Notes under the pieces: generated by a model
What the model saw: only the letters and a program-made list of their open reading frames with translations
The model's database searches: none
What the model was told of the DNA's origin: nothing
Part shown: piece after piece, positions 8,621 to 16,604 of the stretch
How the letters are laid out: every line of letters begins with the position of its first letter
How positions within the stretch are numbered: position 1 is the first letter of the stretch
NCBI GenBank assembly: GCA_963829585.1
Contig: CAWHJD010000001.1
Coordinates: 124,001-188,000, forward strand
Source: Sva-07 sp963829585
Lineage (GTDB): Bacteria; Actinomycetota; Acidimicrobiia; Acidimicrobiales; Ilumatobacteraceae
Reading direction: 5' to 3'
Length of the DNA stretch: 64,000 nt
Program-made: the position numbers and the translations under genes

Positions 8621-9952
8621 TCAGGGGCCGGAGAAGATGCCGTCCTTGATGTCGTCCTGACGCGACATGTATTCGGCCTTCGGGTCGTAGGTGTTGCCAC
8701 CCTCCAGCTCGCCCTTGGCCAACTCGGCGCGCCCGACGACGAACCAGTGCACCTCGTCCGGACCGTCGGCCAGGCGCAACGTGCGCTGGCCGGCATACAT
8801 GTCCGCGAGCGGCGTCCACTGCGACACGCCCGTGGCGCCGTGCATCTGGATGGCGTTGTCGATGATCTCGCACGTGCGGATCGGGACCATGGCCTTGACG
8901 GCGCTGACCCACACCCGCGCTTCGGCGTTGCCGAGCACGTCCATCGCCTTGGCGGCGGTGAGCACCATGCGCCGCATCGACTCGATCTCGATGCGGGACT
9001 GGGCGATCATCTGGACGTTGCCACCGAGATTGCCGAGACGCTTGCCGAATGCCTCGCGGGTGAGCCCGCGCTTGACCATCAGGTCGAGCGCACGCTCTGC
9101 CTGGCCGACCGACCGCATGCAGTGGTGGATACGGCCCGGGCCGAGGCGAACCTGCGAGATCTCGAAGCCGCGACCCTCACCGAGCAGCACGTTCTCGTAC
9201 GGCACCCGCACGTCGTTGAAGCGCAGGTGCATGTGCCCGTGCGGGGCGTCGTCCTTGCCGAACACGTGCATCGGGCCGATGATCTCGACGCCGGGCGTGT
9301 CCATCGGCACGAGGATCTGCGACTGGCGCTGGTGCGGTGACGCATCAGGGTTGGTCTGCACCATCGTGATCATGATCTTGCAGCGCGGATCGCCGGCGCC
9401 GGAGATGTAGTACTTCTCGCCGGTGATGACCCATTCGTCACCGTCGCGAACCGCCTTGCAGGCCACGTTCTTCGCATCGGACGACGCGACGTCGGGCTCG
9501 GTCATCGCGTACGCCGAGCGGATCTCACCGTTGAGGAGCGGCTTGAGCCACTTCTCCTTCTGCTCCGGGGTACCGACACGTTCGAGCACTTCCATGTTGC
9601 CCGTGTCGGGGGCCGCGCAGTTCATCGATTCCGACGCCAGCGGGTTCTTGCCGAGTTCGATCGCGATGTAGGCGTAGTCGAGGTTCGACAGACCTTCACC
9701 GGTTTCTGCGTCGGGGAGGAAGAAGTTCCACAGGCCCTGCGCCTTGGCCTTGTCCTTGACCGATTCGAGCAGCTCGAGCTGGCCGGGCGCGTACGACCAA
9801 CGATCCGCACGGCCCTCGCCGAGACGGAAGAACTCGGCGGTGATCGGGTCGACCTCGGTGTAGATGAACTTCTTCACCGCGTCGTACAGCGGACGGACGC
9901 CATCGGACATCCGAAGGTCGTACATGTCGGGGGTGGATTCCAGAGCGGTCAT
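8621..9952 (-). CDS. acyl-CoA dehydrogenase, ACAD10/11-like
   Basis: A 443-residue flavoprotein of the acyl-CoA dehydrogenase family. AYAMTEPDVASSDAKN (near residue 152) is the FAD/substrate loop characteristic of the ACAD10/ACAD11-like branch, WVITGEKYYISGAGDPRCK follows, and the C-terminal helix bundle has GRIHHCMRSVGQAERAL and QMHGATGVSQWTPLADMY. It would oxidise an acyl-CoA to the enoyl-CoA with transfer to ETF. The ATG at 9952 has GGGAG upstream; the reading frame extends further but without coding character. It stands alone between two hairpins. Confidence 0.92.
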   Translation of the reverse strand: MTALESTPDMYDLRMSDGVRPLYDAVKKFIYTEVDPITAEFFRLGEGRADRWSYAPGQLELLESVKDKAKAQGLWNFFLPDAETGEGLSNLDYAYIAIELGKNPLASESMNCAAPDTGNMEVLERVGTPEQKEKWLKPLLNGEIRSAYAMTEPDVASSDAKNVACKAVRDGDEWVITGEKYYISGAGDPRCKIMITMVQTNPDASPHQRQSQILVPMDTPGVEIIGPMHVFGKDDAPHGHMHLRFNDVRVPYENVLLGEGRGFEISQVRLGPGRIHHCMRSVGQAERALDLMVKRGLTREAFGKRLGNLGGNVQMIAQSRIEIESMRRMVLTAAKAMDVLGNAEARVWVSAVKAMVPIRTCEIIDNAIQMHGATGVSQWTPLADMYAGQRTLRLADGPDEVHWFVVGRAELAKGELEGGNTYDPKAEYMSRQDDIKDGIFSGP

Positions 9953-10026
9953 TGCGCTTCTCCCAGGTTCGGCGGACGTCAGCAAACCTAGTGACGGTCG
10001 TCGCCGGCCGACGTATCGACCGGGCA

Positions 10027-10069
10027 GACGCGACGAGACGCGGGTTCGGGGCCCGCGTCTCGTTGCGTC
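10027..10069 (-). terminator. 18-bp hairpin terminator
   Basis: Arms 10027-10044 and 10052-10069 (GACGCGACGAGACGCGGG) pair over 18 positions with a single wobble and a 7-nt loop. The hairpin lies 20 nt after the stop of the minus-strand lipoprotein gene. No T-run is present. Confidence 0.6.
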
Positions 10070-10088
10070 TCGTTCGCAGTGACGTCGA

Positions 10089-10879
10089 TCAGGAGTTCGG
10101 GGTGAACGTTCCTTCGAGGTGCCACACACCGATGAAGTCGTTGAACGACCCACCGACGATCTGGCTCGTCCAGTCGAGCACGTACGCACCCGTCTCCGGA
10201 TCGATCGTGCCCATGGGGGCCTCGCCGGTTCCGTCCGGCTTCGGGGCGCCCTGGTTGAAGCTCGCATTGCCGTAGTAGGCCGTGAACGCCGAGAGGTCAC
10301 CGGTGAGGGTGCCGTCGGTGGCCGTCAGCATCGGCATCGCCTCGGCGGGATCGGTGGCCCCGGCGAACGCGACGGCGAAGAAGGGCACCGGCGCGAAGAT
10401 CGCATCCGCGAGTCCGTTGCCGGTCTCGTCGAACGCGGGATCGGGTGCCGGCTGGTACGCCCCGGTCACGAGGCCGCCGTCGGTTCCGGCAGTGAGACCG
10501 GAGTAGGTGGTGTCGGCGCAGGCCGAGTCGGCGTTCGGGATGAACGGACCGTCCGTCATCGTGCCACCCGGCTGCAGCATGCGGAAGTAGGAGCCGGTGA
10601 CCTCGGCAGAGTCACACACGGCATCGTCGATCGAGAACGTGCCGACGAGCTCACCCTCGAACATCGCGGCGGGCTCGGTCGTGGGTGCCTCGGTGGCCGG
10701 CGGTGCAGTCTCCTCGGACATCGCCTCGGTCGTCTGCGGTCGCTCTCGGTCGCCTCGGTCGTCGCGCTGGTCGACGCAGTGTCGCTGGACGCGTCGTCGT
10801 CGCTGCCGCACGAGGCGGCGACGAAGGCGACCACGGCGAGCGATGCGATCAGTCGCCGATGGGAGAGATGTCTGGTCAT
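10089..10879 (-). CDS. secreted lipoprotein (frameshifted)
   Basis: From ATG 10879 the product has a lipoprotein signal (LIASLAVVAFVAASC, lipobox AASC) and an Asp/Ser/Thr/Glu-rich linker. Near 10740 the coding frame moves to the one ending at 10089, which carries the globular domain (MFEGELVGTFSIDDAVCDSAEV ... DFIGVWHLEGTFTPNS). One missing base in the repetitive ACC-GAG linker explains it. The ATG overlaps the stop of the membrane-protein gene by 4 bp (ATGA), so the two are coupled and may work together at the cell surface. I recognise no family for the mature domain. Confidence 0.65.
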
Positions 10880-11895
10880 GATGACTCCTTGCCGGACAGG
10901 GCCGGGGTATGGGGGGATGAGGAAAGGTCCTCGGGGGATGAGGAGAGATCGCCGGACGCCTTCGGCCCGGACCGCAGGGCGATCACTGCGAGTCCTGCCA
11001 CGAGCACGCCGGGAATGACGAAGAACCACGGGAACAGATCGAAGGACGGCAACGCCGCGACCGCCTCGTAGTTGTCGACGTTGTCGCTCATGGTGGCGAC
11101 CATCGGGTTGAAGTCGGTGAGGATCGTCGGCCAGTCGGCCGACCACTGGGAGATCGCCGGGAAGTCGGCCGCGTCGCCGCCGGCTTCGACGAGCAGGGGG
11201 AGGGCGTTGGCCCGCAGCTGCCCCTCGGCCGCACCCAACGTCACGAAGTAGCCCTGCACGGCCTGCACCCGCTCGCGGGTCATCATCGGCCGGAAGTCGT
11301 CGATCATGTCGGCACCCTGCGGAGCGCGATCGAACATCTGGAACGCGACGGGCGCCGCCGCGACGGCGACACCCAGCCCGAACAGGACCCACAGTGCGGG
11401 CCGCGCCCGACGTTGCGGCGTGCGACGTTGGTACAACGCGACACCGGACGCGATCACGATCAACGCACCGGGGATCACGAAGAACCAGGGGAACATGGGG
11501 AACGGCGGAAGTGCGGCAACGGCGGCGTAGCTGTCGAGATTGGCCTCCATCCGGTCGATGAGGTCGGTCATGTCGGTGTCGACGGTCGGCCACTGTTCGT
11601 TGAGATTCACGACCGACGCGAGCACGGTGTCGTACTGCGAGGCTTCGACTGCGCCCGACGTCACGAGTGCGTCACGCAGCGATTCGATCGACTCCGTGTT
11701 CGCGGCGTCGATCTCGACGAGGTAGCCGCGGAAGCGCTCGACCTGTTCGAGCGTCATGTACGGCTCGAAGTCCTCGATCATGTCGCCGCCCAGCGGCGCC
11801 CGCTCGAACATCTGGAACACGAATGGCGCAACGATCATCCCGATGCCGACGATCAGCGCACCGATGATCGGCAGGTTCCGACTTCGCGACTTCAT
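10876..11895 (-). CDS. membrane protein with a tandem internal duplication
   Basis: The 339-residue protein consists of two similar halves of about 150 residues. Each starts with a hydrophobic helix ending in FQMFERAP/FQMFDRAP, continues DMIEDFEPYMT / DMIDDFRPMMT, has a helical extracytoplasmic part, and ends AVAALP then FPWFFVIPG and a second membrane helix. Four membrane segments result, with both loops of about 110 residues outside. The C-terminal tail is Ser-rich. Start ATG 11895 follows GGGAG; an upstream in-frame ATG (11934) gives a less likely start. It is translationally coupled to the lipoprotein downstream. Family not recognised. Confidence 0.75.
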   Translation of the reverse strand: MKSRSRNLPIIGALIVGIGMIVAPFVFQMFERAPLGGDMIEDFEPYMTLEQVERFRGYLVEIDAANTESIESLRDALVTSGAVEASQYDTVLASVVNLNEQWPTVDTDMTDLIDRMEANLDSYAAVAALPPFPMFPWFFVIPGALIVIASGVALYQRRTPQRRARPALWVLFGLGVAVAAAPVAFQMFDRAPQGADMIDDFRPMMTRERVQAVQGYFVTLGAAEGQLRANALPLLVEAGGDAADFPAISQWSADWPTILTDFNPMVATMSDNVDNYEAVAALPSFDLFPWFFVIPGVLVAGLAVIALRSGPKASGDLSSSPEDLSSSPHTPALSGKESS

Positions 11896-12003
11896 GAGAC
11901 TCCCGTCCGTGGCCAACGTGGCCCGCCTCTCCATTGTCGGGCGCCGACTCCTGCACTCACAGGGGCGAAGGTCACGCCCGACGGCGACCGCCCCGGCACG
12001 GCT

Positions 12004-13369
12004 TCACCACGACAGCGAGCCCTCACCGAGCGGGGTCGTCGGCCGGACCCATCCGACGTCGAGGCCGTCGACGGTGACACATGGCCCGAGGTGGTCGACC
12101 GTGCCGAAGCCCGTCTCCGAGCGCAGCATCTTCGGCGTGAATCCCGACGGCGTGCCGATCTCGTCGAACCGGCCGACGCGCAGGATCCACGCTGCCGTCT
12201 GGCACAGCGACGCGTCGACCCGTCTCGCGGCACCGTCGGTGAGCGCGGCATCGAGCGCCTCCATGACTCCCGCCGCCAACGCGAAACCCGTCGTGTAGTC
12301 GGTTGCCGCGCACGGCAACATCGTCGGCTCGTCGTCGCCGAGCGGATCGAGGCACAACCCGCTCGTCGACTGTGCCAACTGCTCCCAACCTGCCCGATCC
12401 GACCAGGGACCGTCGTGGCCGAACGCCGACACCGACCCGAACACGCCGCCGAATCCGTCGGCGCGCAACGACTCCTCGTCGAGCCCGAAGCGCGCCACCA
12501 CGCCCGGCCGGTAGCCCTGCACGACCACGTCGGCGGCGAGTGCGACCTCCCGCAACGTGGCGAGTTGATCCGCGTCGGTGAAGTCGCAGTGGGCCTGGCG
12601 CTTCCCGTGGCCGGTGTCGACGACGAACGCGGGAACGACCGGGACGTTCGGACCGCGCACGTGCAGCACGTCGGCGCCGAACGCCGCGAGGGTGCGACCG
12701 CACGTCGGGCCGGCGAGCACTCGCGTCAGGTCGAGCACCCGCAGGCCGTCGAGCGGCCGAACCGGTGACGGTGACCACCGCCCTGCAGCGGTCGTGCCTG
12801 CATCGGTGCACAGGACCGTCGGCCAGGTGTCGACGAGTGCCCCCTGCGGATGATCGAGCCATTCCTGTTCGGTCCGGATGATCGCCGAACACCCGCGCCG
12901 CTCGGCGACGGCATCCTCCAGCGCGCCGGAGTCCCATCGCCGGACCGCCGCCGCGATCGTCGCCCCGTCGGAGTCGGACGGCAGATCGAACAGCGAGGCC
13001 AAGCGGTCGGCGAGCGACGGGGAACCCGCCGTGCAGGTGGATCCATCGACCGTCGGCACATCGGTACCGGGCGACCCACGGGTTCTCCGCGTTGGTGCGC
13101 AGCATCGCCTCTCCGTCGACTCGCTGGAGGGCGAAGCCGATCGTTGCGGCAGCCGCCTCACCGACCTCGGTGCGCACCGCTCCCGGATCACCACCGGCCC
13201 GGCGAGCAAGCCGTGCTGCGGCGGTGCCGGCCTGGGCGAGTGCCACCGCTGCCACCTCACCGACCGGCCATGGCGTGGCCAGCACCGGATCGGCGCCGTC
13301 GATGTCCGCGGGCGCGTCGTTCGTCCACCCCCCGAGGGCGGCGATCTCGGCGACACGCACAGCGTCCAT
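12004..13369 (-). CDS. CaiB/BaiF family CoA-transferase (frameshifted)
   Basis: The protein starts MDAVRVAEIAALGG at ATG 13369 and reads through ADGRWIHLHGGFP before a run of four C (13019-13022 on the plus strand as G) shifts the frame; deleting one base restores SLADRLASLF and the rest to 12004. The C-terminal half has the type III CoA-transferase signature: RVLDLTRVLAGPTCGRTLA, FGADVLHV, VVVQGYRPGVVARFGL and SVSAFGHDGPW. These enzymes move CoA between carboxylic acids. The overall length of about 450 residues is somewhat above the usual 400 because of an extended N-terminus. Confidence 0.8.
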
Positions 13370-13406
13370 CGATCCATCATGACCCACCGGCGGCCGAGCA
13401 CCGGGC

Positions 13407-14064
13407 TCACCGCAGGGGCGAACGTCCCGGCGATCGATCTGGTTGCCACGACCACCCCGGCATTCCAACCGGGAGCACGTCCACCGAGGGGCGCCGTCGC
13501 AGTCGCAGGAAGCCCCGCCGCGGTGAGCACCCACGACACGACGGAGTTCGAGTTCCACATCTCACCGGCGTGGAGTTCGTCACGACCCCACACCGGTGTC
13601 GGCACGAGCGGGACGGCGTCGAGCGCGGCCAGTACCAGAGGCTCCTCGTGCGTGATCGGCACGGGGCCTCCGACCGCGTGTGCGAGATCGGGAATGTGCC
13701 CGTTGCGCCATCGACGGATCTCGTAGCGGAACACCCGGAGTCGGCGTGCCAAGGCAGTTCCGACCGCTCCCTCGGCGACGACGCCACGGTCGGGCACTGC
13801 TCGGGACGGTGACGGCACCGGCGTCATCTCGACGAAGTACCGATCGGCTCCGACCGTGGCGACCAGAGCCGTGTGGAAGAGCGCGCCCGGCGATCGTCCT
13901 GACCACCTGGCGACGACAGCTTCGAATGCACGTCCGCTGAACTCGACCACCGGATTTCCGGCGCCGAGCGGGATCCAGTACAAGTCGAGTGCGGCCGGGC
14001 GCTCCGCAGCCCTCGCGACGGCACGGTCCTCCGCAGGAATCGGCATGCCGGCGTCGGCGTCCAT
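13407..14064 (-). CDS. hypothetical protein, 3' end uncertain (frameshifted)
   Basis: From ATG 14064 (MDADAGMPIPAEDR) about 215 residues look like a real protein: LDLYWIPLGAG, SPGALFHTALVATVGADRYFVEMTP, VFRYEIRRWRNG and GRDELHAGEMWNSNSVVSWVLTA. No stop occurs in this frame before it becomes the shadow of the CoA-transferase, so either one base is wrong near 13430 and the gene ends at the TGA at 13407-13409, or the end lies elsewhere. H, E and Asn residues in the last motifs are conserved-looking, recalling a cysteine/histidine hydrolase-like fold, but I do not recognise the family. It lies just upstream of the CoA-transferase, probably in one operon. Confidence 0.5.
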
Positions 14065-14162
14065 TCTGCTCACGTGCTCGATCGTAGGGCTCGGGCACCC
14101 GACCATGCTCGGGTCGAACCGCCCGACGTGCCACCATGCGTCCGAACGAGAGGAGTTCCCAC

Positions 14163-14330
14163 GTGTCGAGACGGAACATGAGTTGGCTGGTCGTCGTCCT
14201 CGCAGTTGGCGCGCTCGGCTGGTTCGCCTTCGGAATCGCCGCGGGGCTGCTCGCAGCGGCTGCCACCCTCGTCGTCAGCGAAGTCGTCGAACGTCGCGCG
14301 CGGAGGCAGCGGCGCGCCAGGACGAGCTAG
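14163..14330 (+). CDS. small membrane protein
   Basis: A 55-residue protein with one or two hydrophobic stretches (WLVVVLAVGALGWFAFGIAAGLLAAAATLVV) and a basic Arg-rich tail. The GTG at 14163 is chosen because GAGAGGAG lies 7 nt upstream; an in-frame ATG at 14136 has no such site. Its TAG stop lies in the palindrome CTAG, which is also the stop of the convergent gene. Function unknown. Confidence 0.55.
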   Translation: MSRRNMSWLVVVLAVGALGWFAFGIAAGLLAAAATLVVSEVVERRARRQRRARTS

Positions 14331-14533
14331 GAGGCTGCGGGACGGACGTATCCGAGTTCGAACAGCCAGCCCGTTCCACAGCACGCACACCGGAACACCG
14401 GCCGGTCGGTGGTGGGTTCGGCCTCGAAGGCCTCGCCATCACACCGGGGACAGGCGTCGAGCGGTGCGAATCCCGTCGCCTCGCCGAACGGTGACCTCGA
14501 CGATTGGGTGGTGTATCGGCTCCGAGTGGTCAT
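14327..14533 (-). CDS. small zinc-ribbon protein
   Basis: A 68-residue product with CPRC (near residue 28) and CACC (near 50), a plausible four-cysteine zinc ribbon, ending GWLFELGYVRPAAS. The ATG at 14533 is 4 nt after the stop of a 12-codon ORF that has the only good ribosome site here. The same frame is open far upstream into the glycosyltransferase, so a fusion or further indels cannot be excluded. Function unknown. Confidence 0.45.
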   Translation of the reverse strand: MTTRSRYTTQSSRSPFGEATGFAPLDACPRCDGEAFEAEPTTDRPVFRCACCGTGWLFELGYVRPAAS

Positions 14534-14537
14534 GTGG

Positions 14538-14576
14538 TCAGCGCTTTCGATCGGTCCGTCCGACGAGCAGGGCCAT
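14538..14576 (-). CDS. 12-codon ORF with a strong ribosome binding site
   Basis: ATG 14576 is preceded by AAGGAG with 6-nt spacing and encodes MALLVGRTDRKR before a TGA. The next ATG follows 4 nt later. It could be a leader peptide that couples translation of the zinc-ribbon gene, or the true N-terminus of that gene if one base is wrong. Confidence 0.3.
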   Translation of the reverse strand: MALLVGRTDRKR

Positions 14577-14607
14577 TTCGTTCTCCTTCGTGTCGATGGT
14601 GTCACGT

Positions 14608-15731
14608 TCAGGACGCGGCCGCCAGGGTGCCAGACGTGGTGGCGGGCGACGTGGTGGCGGGCGAGCGTGGTGGCGGGAGTGGATTGCCGGTGTTCCTCGA
14701 CGAGTTGTCGGTAGAGGCCGAGATGGTCGTGAACCATCTTCCGGGTCGAGAACCGGGTCTCTGCTGCCAATCTGCAGTCCAGACGATCGAGGGTGCCGAC
14801 GAGTTCGAGCCGGGCGGACATGTCGGCGTCGTCCTGACAGATGAACCCGGTTCGACCGTCGTCGACGATCTCGGGGGCGGCGCCCTCGGCGAAGGTGAGG
14901 ACCGGTGTCCCGAGGGCGAGTGACTCGATCATCACCAGGCCGAAGGGTTCGGGCCAGCGGATCGGGTTGATCAGCGCTTCGGCGCGACCGAGCAGTTCCC
15001 ACTTGTCACGGCCACCGACCTGGCCGACGAACTCCGCATCCGGTCCGAGCATCGGCTCCACCACCTCGGCGAAGTACTGCGCGTTCGGCCGGCTCCCACA
15101 TCTTGGCCGCGATCAGGAGTCGTCGTCCGGCTGCCCGAGCGATGCTGATGGCACGGTGCACGCCCTTGTCGGGGTGCATGCGGCCCAGGAATGCCACGTA
15201 GCCACCATCGCCCGTTCCGACGGGAATCCGCTCCACGTCGATGCCATGATGGATGACCTGCCTCACCGGGACCGTCGGGGCGGACTGCTCCTGGTGACGA
15301 GAGATCGCGATGACCGCCAGATGCCGCCCGATCGTGCGGTACAGGTCGGTGAGTTCCGCGGTGAACGGGCCGTGGGCGGTGGCCACCACGGGCGACTGCA
15401 CCTGGTTGGCGATCGCCCACAGCGGGCCGAGGAGGGTGTGGTCGTGAATGACGTCGCAGCCCGACAACGCCTCGTAGGCGGCCTCGACGTGTCCGAGTTC
15501 GTCGAGCAGGGCGCCCGTGGTGCCCACCGCACGAGGGTGCAGCCAACGCCGTCGCACGGGACAGGTCGAATCGCCGGTCGCGAACAGCGTCACATCGTGT
15601 CCCGCGAGCGCCAGCCCACGCGCCAGGTGATCCACCACGAGTTCCGTGCCGCCGTACTCATGCGGCGGCACCGCGACCCAGGGTGGAGCGATCAGCCCGA
15701 TCCGCAGTGGGCTCGGCGTGGTCGCCATCAT
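14608..15731 (-). CDS. GT4-type glycosyltransferase (frameshifted)
   Basis: The N-terminal Rossmann domain reads EYGGTELVVDHLARGLALAGHDVTLFATGDS, DVIHDHTLLGPLWA and VVATAHGPF; the C-terminal nucleotide-sugar domain has VAFLGRMHPDKGVHRAI and EPFGLVMIESLALGTPVLTFAEGAAPEIV, the EX7E region of retaining GT4 enzymes. The frame changes near 15095 (GAGCCGGCC; one extra C), between the two halves. The 3' end is uncertain: the TGA at 14608 requires another indel near a 15-bp tandem repeat at about 14650. GGAGG lies 9 nt before ATG 15731. It shares a 105-bp divergent region with the response regulator. Confidence 0.75.
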
Positions 15732-15812
15732 CAGTGATTCCCTCCTTCGAGGCCGGGGACGGGTGCCTTGACCATCGTGGCCGCCCCAGTTCTCCTGACC
15801 GCCGACCGCAAC

Positions 15813-15829
15813 ATCAACTGCACATAAAC
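15813..15829 (+). promoter_or_regulatory. direct repeat ATCAAC-N5-ATAAAC, proposed regulator box 1
   Basis: The two half-sites begin 11 bp apart in the intergenic region between the glycosyltransferase and the response regulator. The second half-site overlaps TAAACT (15825-15830), a -10 box 6 nt before the ATG of the regulator. The position suggests autoregulation. It is the least perfect of four such sites. Confidence 0.5.
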
Positions 15830-15836
15830 TCCAGAC

Positions 15837-16568
15837 ATGAGCTTGACGCTCGGCGTCGTGTTGGTCGTGGACGATGACGACGACATCCGCGCGGCGTTGC
15901 GCGACCTGCTCGGCGACGAGGGCTACCGGGTCGTCGAGGCGAGTACCGGTGGTGAAGCCATCACGTTCTGCGCCGACCAGCGCCCGGATGTGGTCCTCCT
16001 GGACCTCGGATTGCCCGACATGAGCGGGCTCGACGTGCTCGTCCAACTCCGTGAGGCGAGCTCGGCACCCGTCATCGTCCTGAGCGGACGGACCGGTGAG
16101 ACCGATCGTGTCGTGGGACTCGACCTCGGCGCGGACGACTACGTCTCGAAGCCGTTCAGCGGTCGCGAACTGGTCGCTCGGGTCAATGCTGCAATGCGCC
16201 GGAGTCGAGGCACCACTCGCCAAGGTGTGATCAGCATCGGCGAGCTGCTCATCAACGAGGTGACCCGCGACGTCTCGGTCGATGGCCAGTCGGTTCCCTT
16301 GACGCCGAAGGAGTTCGACCTGTTGGTGTTCCTCGCACGGACGCCACGTCAGGTGTACACGCGGGCACAGCTCCTCCGACACGTCTGGGCATCTTCGGAG
16401 CGTTGGCAGGACGACAACACCGTGGCCGAACACATCTATCGGATCCGACGAAAGCTGGATCCCGACGATCGCAACCGTTGGATCGAGACAGTTCGCGGTG
16501 TCGGCTACCGGTTCGCTCGCGAGTCGTGCGAGGCGACGCCGGATACTTCGTCGCAGCTCTCGCCCTGA
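15837..16568 (+). CDS. OmpR/PhoB-family response regulator
   Basis: The 243-residue protein has a receiver domain with the acidic pocket VVDDDDDIR, phospho-acceptor Asp in VVLLDLGLPD (near residue 59), and SKPF lysine (near 107), followed by a winged-helix DNA-binding domain (LTPKEFDLLVFLA, VYTRAQLLRHVW, TVAEHIYRIRRKL, RGVGYRF). It resembles KdpE/PhoB-type regulators. The -10 box TAAACT is 6 nt before ATG 15837, so the mRNA is probably leaderless. The likely partner kinase is encoded in the opposite orientation at 16605-19045. Direct repeats with an 11-bp period near four gene starts in this cluster may be its targets. Confidence 0.93.
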   Translation: MSLTLGVVLVVDDDDDIRAALRDLLGDEGYRVVEASTGGEAITFCADQRPDVVLLDLGLPDMSGLDVLVQLREASSAPVIVLSGRTGETDRVVGLDLGADDYVSKPFSGRELVARVNAAMRRSRGTTRQGVISIGELLINEVTRDVSVDGQSVPLTPKEFDLLVFLARTPRQVYTRAQLLRHVWASSERWQDDNTVAEHIYRIRRKLDPDDRNRWIETVRGVGYRFARESCEATPDTSSQLSP

Positions 16569-16604
16569 GCCGAGGATCGGCCGTCGGGCGAGGATCAGGT
16601 GGGG

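Noticed and set aside
12004..14106. One 700-residue fusion of the unknown protein and CoA-transferase
   Set aside because: The middle part is an Arg/Ser/Pro-rich shadow of the real CoA-transferase frame; two genes with indels explain it better.
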